A stretch of 34,587 bases of DNA from Pseudomonadota bacterium. GTDB taxonomy: Bacteria > Pseudomonadota > Alphaproteobacteria > Rhizobiales > Beijerinckiaceae. The position numbers and the translations under genes are program-made. Shown here one piece after another: positions 16,128 to 23,170 of this stretch (position 1 is the first letter of the stretch; each line of letters starts with the position of its first letter). The stretch is from the NCBI GenBank assembly GCA_023386155.1, contig JAEWKH010000119.1, positions 1 to 34,587 on the forward strand, in the 5' to 3' direction. Under the pieces are notes generated by a model. The model searched no databases, had not been told where the DNA came from, and saw only the letters and a list, made by a program, of their open reading frames with translations.

Positions 16128-16846
16128 GATCGAACGATGCCTCCGTCGACGCTTAGGGTATGACCTGTAATGTAGCTGCTGTCGTCATTCGCCAGGAAGC
16201 GCACTGCTTCAGCGATCTCGGAAGGCTCTCCCAGCCGAGCGAGAGGCGTGCGCGCCAGAAGCTGCGCCCTTTGCTGCTCGTCTTGGTGCATCCAGGCACT
16301 CATCGGCGTTTCAATGTATCCGGGCGCGATAGCATTCACCCGAATTCCATACTGTCCCCATTCCACCGCAAGGCATGCCGTCAAATGCGCGATCGCGGCC
16401 TTTGCCGCGGCATAAGCGGCGCAGTTCGGTCGTGCCTTAAGTCCGGCATAGCTCGACAGATTGATGATTGCGCCCCCGTGCCCGATGCCGCGCATGATAC
16501 GAGCCGCCTGCTGCGCTCCGAAGAAGGTTGCAGTCAGGTTGACGGCAAGCGTTGCATTCCATTCGGCCTCGCTAATCTCCAGCGCTTCCTTGCGCTCCAG
16601 GAAGCCGGCATTGTTCACCCAAAGGTCGATAGAACCGTGACGGGCAGCGATATCGTTGGCAACCTCACCCAGTAGAGCCGTTTGCGTGATATCGAGGGTG
16701 CGGTAGTCGACACCATCGTCCATTTGGGCTGGGGACGCTCTATCGATGGCAACGATCTTCATCCCATCGGCTTTCAAACGCCGACAAATCGCCAACCCGA
16801 TTCCGCCGCTTGCACCCGTGACCACGGCTACTTTTGTCTTTTCCAT
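16124..16846 (-). CDS. SDR family oxidoreductase (catabolic cluster, second copy)
   Basis: A 240-residue short-chain dehydrogenase. Motifs: TGASGGIG (10-17), NNAG, Ser in NLSSYAG, YAAAK for Tyr-x3-Lys, APG, and terminal DGG. It is clearly different from the downstream SDR (different loops, fewer residues), so the pair is probably not a recent duplication and may carry out two successive steps. The stop codon overlaps the next start. There is no strong ribosome site before ATG 16846. A hairpin lies between this gene and the transporter upstream. Confidence 0.9.
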   Translation of the reverse strand: MEKTKVAVVTGASGGIGLAICRRLKADGMKIVAIDRASPAQMDDGVDYRTLDITQTALLGEVANDIAARHGSIDLWVNNAGFLERKEALEISEAEWNATLAVNLTATFFGAQQAARIMRGIGHGGAIINLSSYAGLKARPNCAAYAAAKAAIAHLTACLAVEWGQYGIRVNAIAPGYIETPMSAWMHQDEQQRAQLLARTPLARLGEPSEIAEAVRFLANDDSSYITGHTLSVDGGIVRS

Positions 16847-16884
16847 AAATAGTTCGCTATCTCAAATGTCATTGGTGGTGGGTT

Positions 16885-16909
16885 ACCGGCTGCCTGGTCG
16901 GCAGCCGGT
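16885..16909. terminator. intercistronic hairpin between MHS transporter and SDR
   Basis: A perfect 10-base inverted repeat: ACCGGCTGCC (16885-16894), loop TGGTC, GGCAGCCGGT. On the minus strand it lies 5 bases after the transporter stop, without a T-run. It may end part of the transcripts or protect the transporter message. Confidence 0.5.
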
Positions 16910-16914
16910 CGTTG

Positions 16915-18234
16915 TCATTCGCCGCGGATTTCGTTCAGCGGCACACCTTTGGTCTCCCGGATCATCATTGCGGCAATGACCGCCAGAAGTCCGAGGAACA
17001 TGATATAAACCGAGAACACCCATGACAGGCCGATAGAACCAAGCCAGGTATTCAGGTAGGGGGCGGTGCCTCCAAAGATTGCGACGGAGAGCGAGGACAG
17101 AAAGCCGACACCCAGGGCGCGCTGCTTCGTCGGAATCTGTTCTGCGATGAGGGCCGGATAGATCGAGGCGATCAATGCCCAGACGGCCAGACCAATCCCC
17201 TGCGACACGAACAGAGACCAAGGCTCTGAGGACAGAATTGCATTGACAGGGAACGGAGCCAGCATGATGCCGACGCCATAGAGGAAGACCATCGGCTTGC
17301 GACCGAACTTGTCGGCCAGATGTCCAAAGAACGGCAGCAGAAGCAGGGTCACGAGCTGGGCACACAAGCTAGCCAGGAAGGCGCCATTGGCATCCATCCC
17401 GTGTGTGGAGATCGCCATGCTCGGGGCGAAGGTCACCCAGGTATAGTACGCAACATTGGACGATGCGGAGAAGAAGACCACCTTGAGGAGGATCTGCATC
17501 TTCTCTTGTCGTGTCAGCGGCTTCGTATCAGCTTTCGTTGCAGACTTGTTGTTGTAGACAGGAGATTCATGGGCTGCGCGACGCATGTAGAGAGCAAAGA
17601 AGCCCAGGAGACCTCCCGTGGCGAAGCCGATGCGCCAGCCATAGGACATCATGTCTTCTTTGGAGAAGACGGATGTCAGGATAATGCCGAGCATCGTGGC
17701 AGCCATCACGCCGAGCGTCACGCTGACGAACACCGAACTCGCCCACAGGCCGCGATGCCGAGGAGGCGAGATTTCTGCAACATAGGCATAGGAGACGCCA
17801 GACTCGCCACCATGAGCCAGGCCCTGCATGAGACGTGCGATCAAGAGCAGGACCGATGCCCAGATGCCGATGCTCTCGTAACTTGGAATAAGAGCTATCA
17901 TCAGGCTGGCAAGCGCCATCGTCGACATCGTCAAGACGAGCGTGTTCTTTCGCCCAATCCGATCACCAAAGCGTCCGAAGATAATGCCCCCGACCGGTCT
18001 GGCGACGAATCCCACTGCGAATACGGCGAGAACCGACAGGAGCGCGGACGTCGCATTGCTCTTGTCAAAGAAATTTGCCGCCAGGTACACGGCGAATGTG
18101 CCGTACAGTGTCCAGTCGAACCATTCGAGTAAATTGCCGAACACGGCTGCCCGCAGCGAGCGAATCGATTTTTGATGTTCTGTTGTCGGAGCTTTCAATT
18201 CAGCAACCCCGACGGCTGCATTGGTACTTGTCAT
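16915..18234 (-). CDS. MFS transporter, metabolite:H+ symporter (MHS) family
   Basis: A 12-helix permease of 439 residues. Recognisable features: the first helix region with GNLLEWFDWTLYGTFAVYLA, typical of the MHS/ShiA/KgtP group; the loop 2-3 motif FGRFGDRIGRKNTLV; the stretch RLMQGLAHGGESGVSYAYVAE; and the second-half repeat HLADKFGRKP. Family members import organic acids such as shikimate, citrate, ketoglutarate or aromatic acids by proton symport. ATG 18234 is chosen because AGGAGG stands 7 bases upstream; an earlier in-frame ATG at 18267 overlaps a palindrome. Its place between hydrolase and dehydrogenases suggests it imports their substrate. Confidence 0.92.
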   Translation of the reverse strand: MTSTNAAVGVAELKAPTTEHQKSIRSLRAAVFGNLLEWFDWTLYGTFAVYLAANFFDKSNATSALLSVLAVFAVGFVARPVGGIIFGRFGDRIGRKNTLVLTMSTMALASLMIALIPSYESIGIWASVLLLIARLMQGLAHGGESGVSYAYVAEISPPRHRGLWASSVFVSVTLGVMAATMLGIILTSVFSKEDMMSYGWRIGFATGGLLGFFALYMRRAAHESPVYNNKSATKADTKPLTRQEKMQILLKVVFFSASSNVAYYTWVTFAPSMAISTHGMDANGAFLASLCAQLVTLLLLPFFGHLADKFGRKPMVFLYGVGIMLAPFPVNAILSSEPWSLFVSQGIGLAVWALIASIYPALIAEQIPTKQRALGVGFLSSLSVAIFGGTAPYLNTWLGSIGLSWVFSVYIMFLGLLAVIAAMMIRETKGVPLNEIRGE

Positions 18235-18260
18235 GTGTTTCCTCCTTTTTCCCCTTGTGA

Positions 18261-18276
18261 CCGCCACGCGTGGCGG
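18261..18276. promoter_or_regulatory. 16-bp perfect palindrome between hydrolase and transporter genes
   Basis: CCGCCACG followed directly by its complement CGTGGCGG, lying 27 bases before the transporter start in a 75-base intercistronic gap. It could be an operator or the core of an RNA hairpin. Confidence 0.4.
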
Positions 18277-18309
18277 CCCTTATTCCGGTTTCAGTTCGCT
18301 TAGTCCTAA

Positions 18310-19209
18310 TCACAGGTGCTTTTCAAACCAGTCCGCTGCTGCCGTGCTGGTCTGTTCGAAATGGGTTGTGTAGACGGCGTAATGCCCTCCCTTGACCAAC
18401 AACAGTTCCTTTGGCTCCCGAGCCCGGTTGAACGCATCGAGTTGGAGGTCGGTGGGTGTTTGGCGGTCGGTATCTGCAACGATCATGAGCAAGGGCTTGG
18501 GGCCAATGCGTGAAATCCACTGCCCGGGCTCATAGGCTCGCGCGAGTTCCAGCGAGCGGACCGTCACTTCATTGCGCCATTCCGGGCAGCGAGAGGCTTG
18601 ACCCATCATGTAGTCGTACGATTCCGCTCCTGGGTAGGCGACGTTTGGTTCACCTTCTGCCCCTACTTCCTTCATGATGCGTGGTGGCTCGCCACGTAAC
18701 CGGGCCAGGCGATCTTCGGCAAAGAACTCCTGCAACGCCTTCAGATTGTTGGGGTGGGTCTTGCGCAATCCTGACTCGAAGCCGCTTATTGTCGGCACCT
18801 GGCTGACGACGCATCGCACCCGCGCATCTGTCGCGGCGACGACCAGGACATGCCCGCCACTATAGCTAGTTCCCCAGATTCCGATGCGCTCGGCATCGAC
18901 CTCGCTGCGTGAACAGAGATATGTTATGGCAGCCCGATAATCTTCCTGTTGCCAGGCAGGATCAATTTCCTGACGTGGGTGTCCCTCGCTCTTACCGAGG
19001 CGGCGATAATCGAAGGTCAAGCAGACGATACCGCGGGCGGCAATGGCTCGCGCGTAGTCCTCAAGGTCTCCGCCGGCAACCATTCCCCAGCCGTGGCCCA
19101 AGGCAACCGCGGGCAGTAGGGCTCCATGTCCTCCATCGGGCCGATAGAATGTGCCCCGTACCGTCATGTCATAACATGAATATACCACGGCGCTTTCCGT
19201 GATCTTCAT
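18310..19209 (-). CDS. alpha/beta hydrolase (S15/CocE-like)
   Basis: 299 residues with the alpha/beta hydrolase fold. Visible elements: oxyanion region ALGHGWGM (36-43), FDYRRLGKSEG near 66-76, nucleophile elbow GTSYSGG with Ser115, a candidate acid Asp in VADTDRQTP, and a candidate catalytic His in KGGHYAVY near the end. The inserted cap region (about 130-230) resembles the peptidase S15/dienelactone-hydrolase-like group. It likely cleaves an ester, lactone or amide. It is the first gene after the divergent LysR regulator and is transcribed toward the transporter and SDR genes. No ribosome site is strong at ATG 19209. Confidence 0.82.
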   Translation of the reverse strand: MKITESAVVYSCYDMTVRGTFYRPDGGHGALLPAVALGHGWGMVAGGDLEDYARAIAARGIVCLTFDYRRLGKSEGHPRQEIDPAWQQEDYRAAITYLCSRSEVDAERIGIWGTSYSGGHVLVVAATDARVRCVVSQVPTISGFESGLRKTHPNNLKALQEFFAEDRLARLRGEPPRIMKEVGAEGEPNVAYPGAESYDYMMGQASRCPEWRNEVTVRSLELARAYEPGQWISRIGPKPLLMIVADTDRQTPTDLQLDAFNRAREPKELLLVKGGHYAVYTTHFEQTSTAAADWFEKHL

Positions 19210-19260
19210 CTCTACTCCCTATCTGCTTCTTGACTTTGAGCAGGATCATTGCCTGAGATG

Positions 19261-19298
19261 CCGATTGTTCAATGCCAAAATTCGCCGATATCAATCGG
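19261..19298. promoter_or_regulatory. candidate LysR operator in the divergent gap
   Basis: Three related half-sites lie in the 97-base gap between the hydrolase and LysR genes: CCGATTG (19261-19267), CCGAT (19285-19289) and its inverse ATCGG within CAATCGG (19292-19298). The outer pair forms a 7-base inverted repeat and the inner pair a 5-base inverted repeat with a 4-base spacer. Confidence 0.4.
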
Positions 19299-19306
19299 AC
19301 ATTCCG

Positions 19307-20218
19307 ATGGATCAAAGAATGGACCTCCGAAAGCTGGAATCGTTTATTGCCGTTGCGCGTATGCTGCACTTCGGGCGGGCCGCCGAGTTCATCGGCGTGC
19401 GTCAGTCAGTCGTTTCCGAGTCCGTAAAGGCTCTCGAAGAGGCACTCGGAGGCAGGCTACTTGAGCGAACGAGCCGGCGTGTGACCCTCACGCCGCTCGG
19501 AGAAGCCTTTCTGGCAGATATCCAACCGTCTGTGATGACCCTGAAGACCGCTATTGGCGATGCCCGCCGCAGGGCGCAAGGACGGTCCATGGAGCTGACC
19601 ATCGGATATCTGGGTGGGGGCTTTTATGAACTGTCGTCGGGAATCGTGGCCGAGTTTCAGCGCCGACGCCCGGATGTGAAGCTGCGGTTCCTTGAACTCA
19701 ATTACCTGAACCAAGCCTCGGCCGTTGTTCATGGATTAGTCGAGGTCGCTATTGTGCGTTTGCCTCTTCCAAGTCCGGGACTTGCCCGAGGCACCACCTT
19801 GTTTCGTGACGCTCGCCTGCTCGTCGTGCCAGAGAACCACCGCCTTGTCGGGTGTGGCTTGGTGGATCCCGAAGAACTCCAGCACGAATGCATGGTGCAG
19901 TTGCCATCGGGGTGTGTCTCCGATGCGTGGACGGCGTATCATTTTCCAACAACCACTCCGCTAGGTCGTCGGATCGCAGCGGGTCCCGAAATAACCACGG
20001 TCCGCGAAGGGTTGGTCGCCGTCGCGGCGGGCGACTGCGTGATGACGCTTTCAGCCCGCGCCCGCAACTATTTCACTCATCCGGGCATTGCATTCGTCGA
20101 ACTCGATCTGCCGCCGATTGAAAGCGCCCTGGCTTGGCGCGCCGATGACAACAGATCGATCATACAAGACCTCGAGAACGCAGCGCGGACCGTAGCACTT
20201 CGAATGGGCACGATGTAA
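19307..20218 (+). CDS. LysR family transcriptional regulator
   Basis: 303 residues from ATG 19307 (ATG 19319, four codons later, is equally plausible). The N-terminal winged helix-turn-helix is clear: LRKLESFIAVARMLHFGRAAEFIGVRQ followed by SVVSESVKALEEALGGRLLER. The C-terminal effector-binding domain begins near residue 90 (LTIGYLGGGFYE). It is divergent from the hydrolase/transporter/SDR operon and almost certainly controls it, probably with the pathway substrate or an intermediate as co-inducer. An earlier in-frame ATG at 19199 would overlap the hydrolase gene and add an unrelated N-terminus. Confidence 0.9.
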   Translation: MDQRMDLRKLESFIAVARMLHFGRAAEFIGVRQSVVSESVKALEEALGGRLLERTSRRVTLTPLGEAFLADIQPSVMTLKTAIGDARRRAQGRSMELTIGYLGGGFYELSSGIVAEFQRRRPDVKLRFLELNYLNQASAVVHGLVEVAIVRLPLPSPGLARGTTLFRDARLLVVPENHRLVGCGLVDPEELQHECMVQLPSGCVSDAWTAYHFPTTTPLGRRIAAGPEITTVREGLVAVAAGDCVMTLSARARNYFTHPGIAFVELDLPPIESALAWRADDNRSIIQDLENAARTVALRMGTM

Positions 20219-20319
20219 TCTGGCTTCGCTGTATCCTCAAGAGGAAAATCGCGCGCCGAGCGGGATCAACGAACTGCATGTGGTAGAGGAGAATCCGTTG
20301 AGCGGCTCCGTGCCTATAC

Positions 20320-20442
20320 TCACTTAAGCAGGACAATGTATTCGCCGGACCCGAGCGCATCGGGATTATAAGGCAGCAATGCCCTTGCGATGTCATCCAC
20401 CATCGGACCGGCTTTTCTGTAGCGTTTGAAGAGCCACTCGCA
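20320..20442 (-). pseudogene. C-terminal remnant of an unidentified gene
   Basis: The minus strand reads 40 residues of good protein texture ending ALGSGEYIVLLK before a TGA at 20322-20320, with the segment RYRKAGPMVDDIARALLPYN before it. An in-frame TAG at 20445-20443 blocks extension upstream and no start precedes the fragment. I take it as the tail of a deleted gene; the family is not recognised. The rest of 20219-20516 shows nothing. Confidence 0.35.
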
Positions 20443-20516
20443 CTAGTCGAATTGCAGAACTCCATGTTCGTGCATTGGCCGTTTTCCAGAAAGCCGGCAT
20501 CTGGCGCAGCTGCCGG

Positions 20517-20612
20517 CTAGAGCATTTTTTTGCGAAGTGAATCCGGTGCGCCGTCAAAAGTGCGGCTCAAAAAGGAAGAGAGCTGATTCCACGCAAGTGG
20601 AATCAGCTCTAG
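20517..20612 (+). repeat. CTAG-bounded palindromic repeat, family A, intact copy
   Basis: 96 bp, CTAGAGC at the left and GCTCTAG at the right. The right half is a perfect hairpin: 14-base arms AGAGCTGATTCCAC and complement (20579-20592, 20597-20610), loop GCAA. It is nearly identical to the inverted copy at 3803-3899. The right CTAG overlaps and supplies the TAG stop of the histidine phosphatase gene. Confidence 0.8.
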
Positions 20613-21229
20613 ACAGGAGCGTGATCCAGGCCCGATGTTCTCATGTCGTCCGGCGATGGAGTTATATTGAATGCCACAAGTCGCGCGCTGCGCGTTTGCG
20701 CCGACCGATTAATGTCGAAGATCGTGATGGCCGCCGGCGCAACAGGCGACAGATTGGATGGCATTAATCCTACCAGCACGTCGCAGGCAGCCCGCACCAC
20801 GCCCTCATGAGCAACGATAACCACGTCGCCATCGGACCGGTCGAGCGCCTCACCGATCGCCGCGTCGACGCGCTCGCAAAATGGCTGCCACCGCTCACCG
20901 CCCGGAGGCGTATAGGATCCGAGCCGCCAGTTGCGGTAGGCGGACGCTTCGATTTCCTCGATCCGCCGTCCCGTCCATTCGCCGAGATCCATCTCGCGCA
21001 GACGCTCGTCGGTCGCGAATCCGGCGAAGCCCAGAAGCTCGGCCGTATGGCGTGCCCGGCTCAGATCGGATGACACGACGTGTCTCGGGTCCGGCCGACC
21101 GGCGAAGAACCCCGCCGCTTGCCGCGCCTGCTCGATGCCGCGCCGCGACAAGGGAGCGTCCGCGTGGCCCTGCAGACGGCGCTCTGCGTTCCATACGGTC
21201 TCGCCGTGACGCACCAGGATGAGTCTCAT
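20609..21229 (-). CDS. histidine phosphatase family protein (phosphoglycerate mutase-like)
   Basis: 206 residues with the phosphoglycerate-mutase/histidine phosphatase fold. The RHG motif (LVRHGETVWN, His8) opens the protein. The second Arg (SSDLSRARHTAE), the Glu in REMDLGEWTG and the second catalytic His (VAHEG) are all present. Members remove phosphate from small metabolites (for example phosphoglycerate, sugar phosphates or alpha-ribazole phosphate). It lies 55 bases downstream of the HAD phosphatase and in line with the ABC transporter genes, so it may act on the imported compound. The stop codon falls in the CTAG end of a repeat. Confidence 0.88.
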   Translation of the reverse strand: MRLILVRHGETVWNAERRLQGHADAPLSRRGIEQARQAAGFFAGRPDPRHVVSSDLSRARHTAELLGFAGFATDERLREMDLGEWTGRRIEEIEASAYRNWRLGSYTPPGGERWQPFCERVDAAIGEALDRSDGDVVIVAHEGVVRAACDVLVGLMPSNLSPVAPAAITIFDINRSAQTRSARLVAFNITPSPDDMRTSGLDHAPV

Positions 21230-21284
21230 GGTTCAAGTTTCCAGGATGATTATTGCGCCGCTCGGCCGTACCCTGTTCGGACCC

Positions 21285-21953
21285 TCAGGCGGCGGTGGCA
21301 CCTGCCACGATAGGCAGCAACTCGGGCATGGCATCGATCAGGCGGTCCGCGCCCAGTTCCGCGTGGGGCTTGTGGCTGTAGCCATAGGTGACAGCAAAGG
21401 CCCGCACACCGGCCGCTTGGGCCGCCTGCACGTCGTGGTAGTTATCGCCGACCATGAGCGCGTCCTTCGGTGTCAGACCCAGTTGCTTCAACGCTGCGAG
21501 GATCGGGCCCGGGTGCGGCTTGCGCTCGGGAAGGGTGTCACCGCCGATGATCGTATGGAAATAGGCCTTCAGGTCGAGCGCCTGCAGGATGTCGATAGTG
21601 GCCGCGTAGGGCTTGTTGGTGACGACTGCCAGCTGAAGCCCAAGATCCCGCAGACCGGACAGTGTCTCCACAACGCCCGGATAGGACTCGGTGTGGTGGG
21701 AAGCATTGGCCTCGTAGATCTGGAGGAAGCGGGCAACGAGCGCGGGAAGCCGCGACAGGTCCCCTCCCGTCGCCGAGACAGCTCGCTCTACAAGCTTGGC
21801 CGCCCCATCGCCGATCATGGACTTGGTTTCGTCGAGGTCGATCTGCCGGAGTCCCTCCTCCACCAGGAGGACATTCACTGCGTCGCGGAGGTCACGGACG
21901 CTGTCGACAAGAGTTCCGTCCAGATCAAAGAGGATGGCTTTCAAAGGAGGCAT
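21285..21953 (-). CDS. gph: HAD-superfamily phosphatase, phosphoglycolate phosphatase type
   Basis: 222 residues. The HAD motifs are complete: DLDGT (nucleophile Asp10, acid Asp12), TNKP (motif II Thr), ERKPHPGP (motif III Lys) and GDNYHD (motif IV acids). A helical cap of the Gph type lies at about residues 15-80. Gph converts 2-phosphoglycolate to glycolate; close relatives accept other small phosphates. ATG 21953 is chosen because the nucleophile motif then sits at the usual distance from the start; the frame extends 18 codons further upstream without homology. No ribosome site is evident. It follows the ABC ATPase gene by 92 bases in the same direction. Confidence 0.85.
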   Translation of the reverse strand: MPPLKAILFDLDGTLVDSVRDLRDAVNVLLVEEGLRQIDLDETKSMIGDGAAKLVERAVSATGGDLSRLPALVARFLQIYEANASHHTESYPGVVETLSGLRDLGLQLAVVTNKPYAATIDILQALDLKAYFHTIIGGDTLPERKPHPGPILAALKQLGLTPKDALMVGDNYHDVQAAQAAGVRAFAVTYGYSHKPHAELGADRLIDAMPELLPIVAGATAA

Positions 21954-22045
21954 GCGGTTAGTACTAGCGATTGCAGAACAGGGTGACAACGGCAGAAGGA
22001 AAGGCATCCGTTCCGCCGAACGGCGATGTCGTGTGGCGTGGCGCC

Positions 22046-23143
22046 TCAGGCCGCGAGCCAGAGGGCCGAGCGCAGGGACAGGCCGATCTCGACGGAGGAA
22101 CCCGGCTGGTGGAGCGCTTCTCCCGAATGAAACGGCGTGTCGATGGAAACCTCCGCGGCCCCGATCCGCACTCCATAGCGCAACGTGGAGCCGAGGAACT
22201 CGCTATGCACGACGATGCCCGGCAACAGGACATCGCCCGCCCCAACCCTGCCCAGGGAGGCATGCTGCGGCCGGAACACGAGCTTGGCTCCCTCCGGCAC
22301 GACCACATGGGCCGGGATCGGCAGGCGAACTCCGCCATCGATGTCGAAGTACCGCTCACCGCCATCGCGCGTCACACGGCCCGGCAGGATGTTCGCCGTG
22401 CCAAGGAAGTTCGCCACGAACAGATTGGCGGGTTTCTCGTAGAGCTCCATGGGCGTGCCGACCTGCTGCACGATGCCGTCATTCATGACCGCGATCCGGT
22501 CGCAGATCGTGTTGGCCTCCTCCTGGTCATGTGTCACGAAGATCGTCGTCAGGCCCAACCGCTGCTGCAGGTCGCGCAGCTCCCGCCGCACCTGCACCCG
22601 CATTTTCGCATCGAGATTGGACAGAGGCTCGTCGAGGAGCAGAACCTTCGGCTCGATGGCAATGGTGCGAGCCACCGCGACACGCTGCTGCTGGCCGCCG
22701 GAGAGCTGGGAGGGACGCCGCTCGGCCAAATGGGCGAGACCGACGAGTTCCAGGGCGGCCGCGACGCGCCTGTCGATCTCTGTCCGCGACACCTTTCGCT
22801 CCTCAAGGCCAAACGCGACATTGCGTTTCACCGTCATATGCGGCCACAGGGCATAGGATTGGAACACCATTCCCACGTCGCGCTTCCAGGGCGGAAGTTG
22901 CGATACGTCCCGGCCGCCGACCAGAACCTCGCCGCCATCGGCTTGGTTGAACCCGGCTATGAGACGCAGCAGCGTCGTCTTTCCGCATCCGGACGGACCG
23001 AGGAAGGCAAAGAACTCGCCGGGCCGTATATGCAGGTTGATGCCCTTGAGGACATGGTTGGCACCGTATGACAGATCGACATTACGGATATCGACGTCGA
23101 CAGCGTTTACACCGAGATCGGGAATGGGGAGGGGCTGGTTCAT
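22046..23143 (-). CDS. ABC transporter ATP-binding protein (FbpC/AfuC/PotA type)
   Basis: 365 residues. Walker A GPSGCGKT (49-56), Q-loop Gln95, signature LSGGQQQR (147-154), Walker B VLLLDEP (167-173) and H-loop His205 are intact. The C-terminal 120 residues form the TOBE-type regulatory domain of the CUT1/MOI/ferric group, including FRPQHASL. It energises import through the two-domain permease encoded 27 bases upstream. Automatic annotation will likely say iron(III) or spermidine/putrescine; the neighbourhood argues for a phosphorylated substrate. Confidence 0.93.
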   Translation of the reverse strand: MNQPLPIPDLGVNAVDVDIRNVDLSYGANHVLKGINLHIRPGEFFAFLGPSGCGKTTLLRLIAGFNQADGGEVLVGGRDVSQLPPWKRDVGMVFQSYALWPHMTVKRNVAFGLEERKVSRTEIDRRVAAALELVGLAHLAERRPSQLSGGQQQRVAVARTIAIEPKVLLLDEPLSNLDAKMRVQVRRELRDLQQRLGLTTIFVTHDQEEANTICDRIAVMNDGIVQQVGTPMELYEKPANLFVANFLGTANILPGRVTRDGGERYFDIDGGVRLPIPAHVVVPEGAKLVFRPQHASLGRVGAGDVLLPGIVVHSEFLGSTLRYGVRIGAAEVSIDTPFHSGEALHQPGSSVEIGLSLRSALWLAA

Positions 23144-23170
23144 GGGTCGTTTCCTCAGGCCTGGACGCGA

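Noticed and set aside
3803..20612. CRISPR array made of the palindromic repeats
   Set aside because: The repeats are dispersed singly over many kilobases with no regular spacers and no cas genes.
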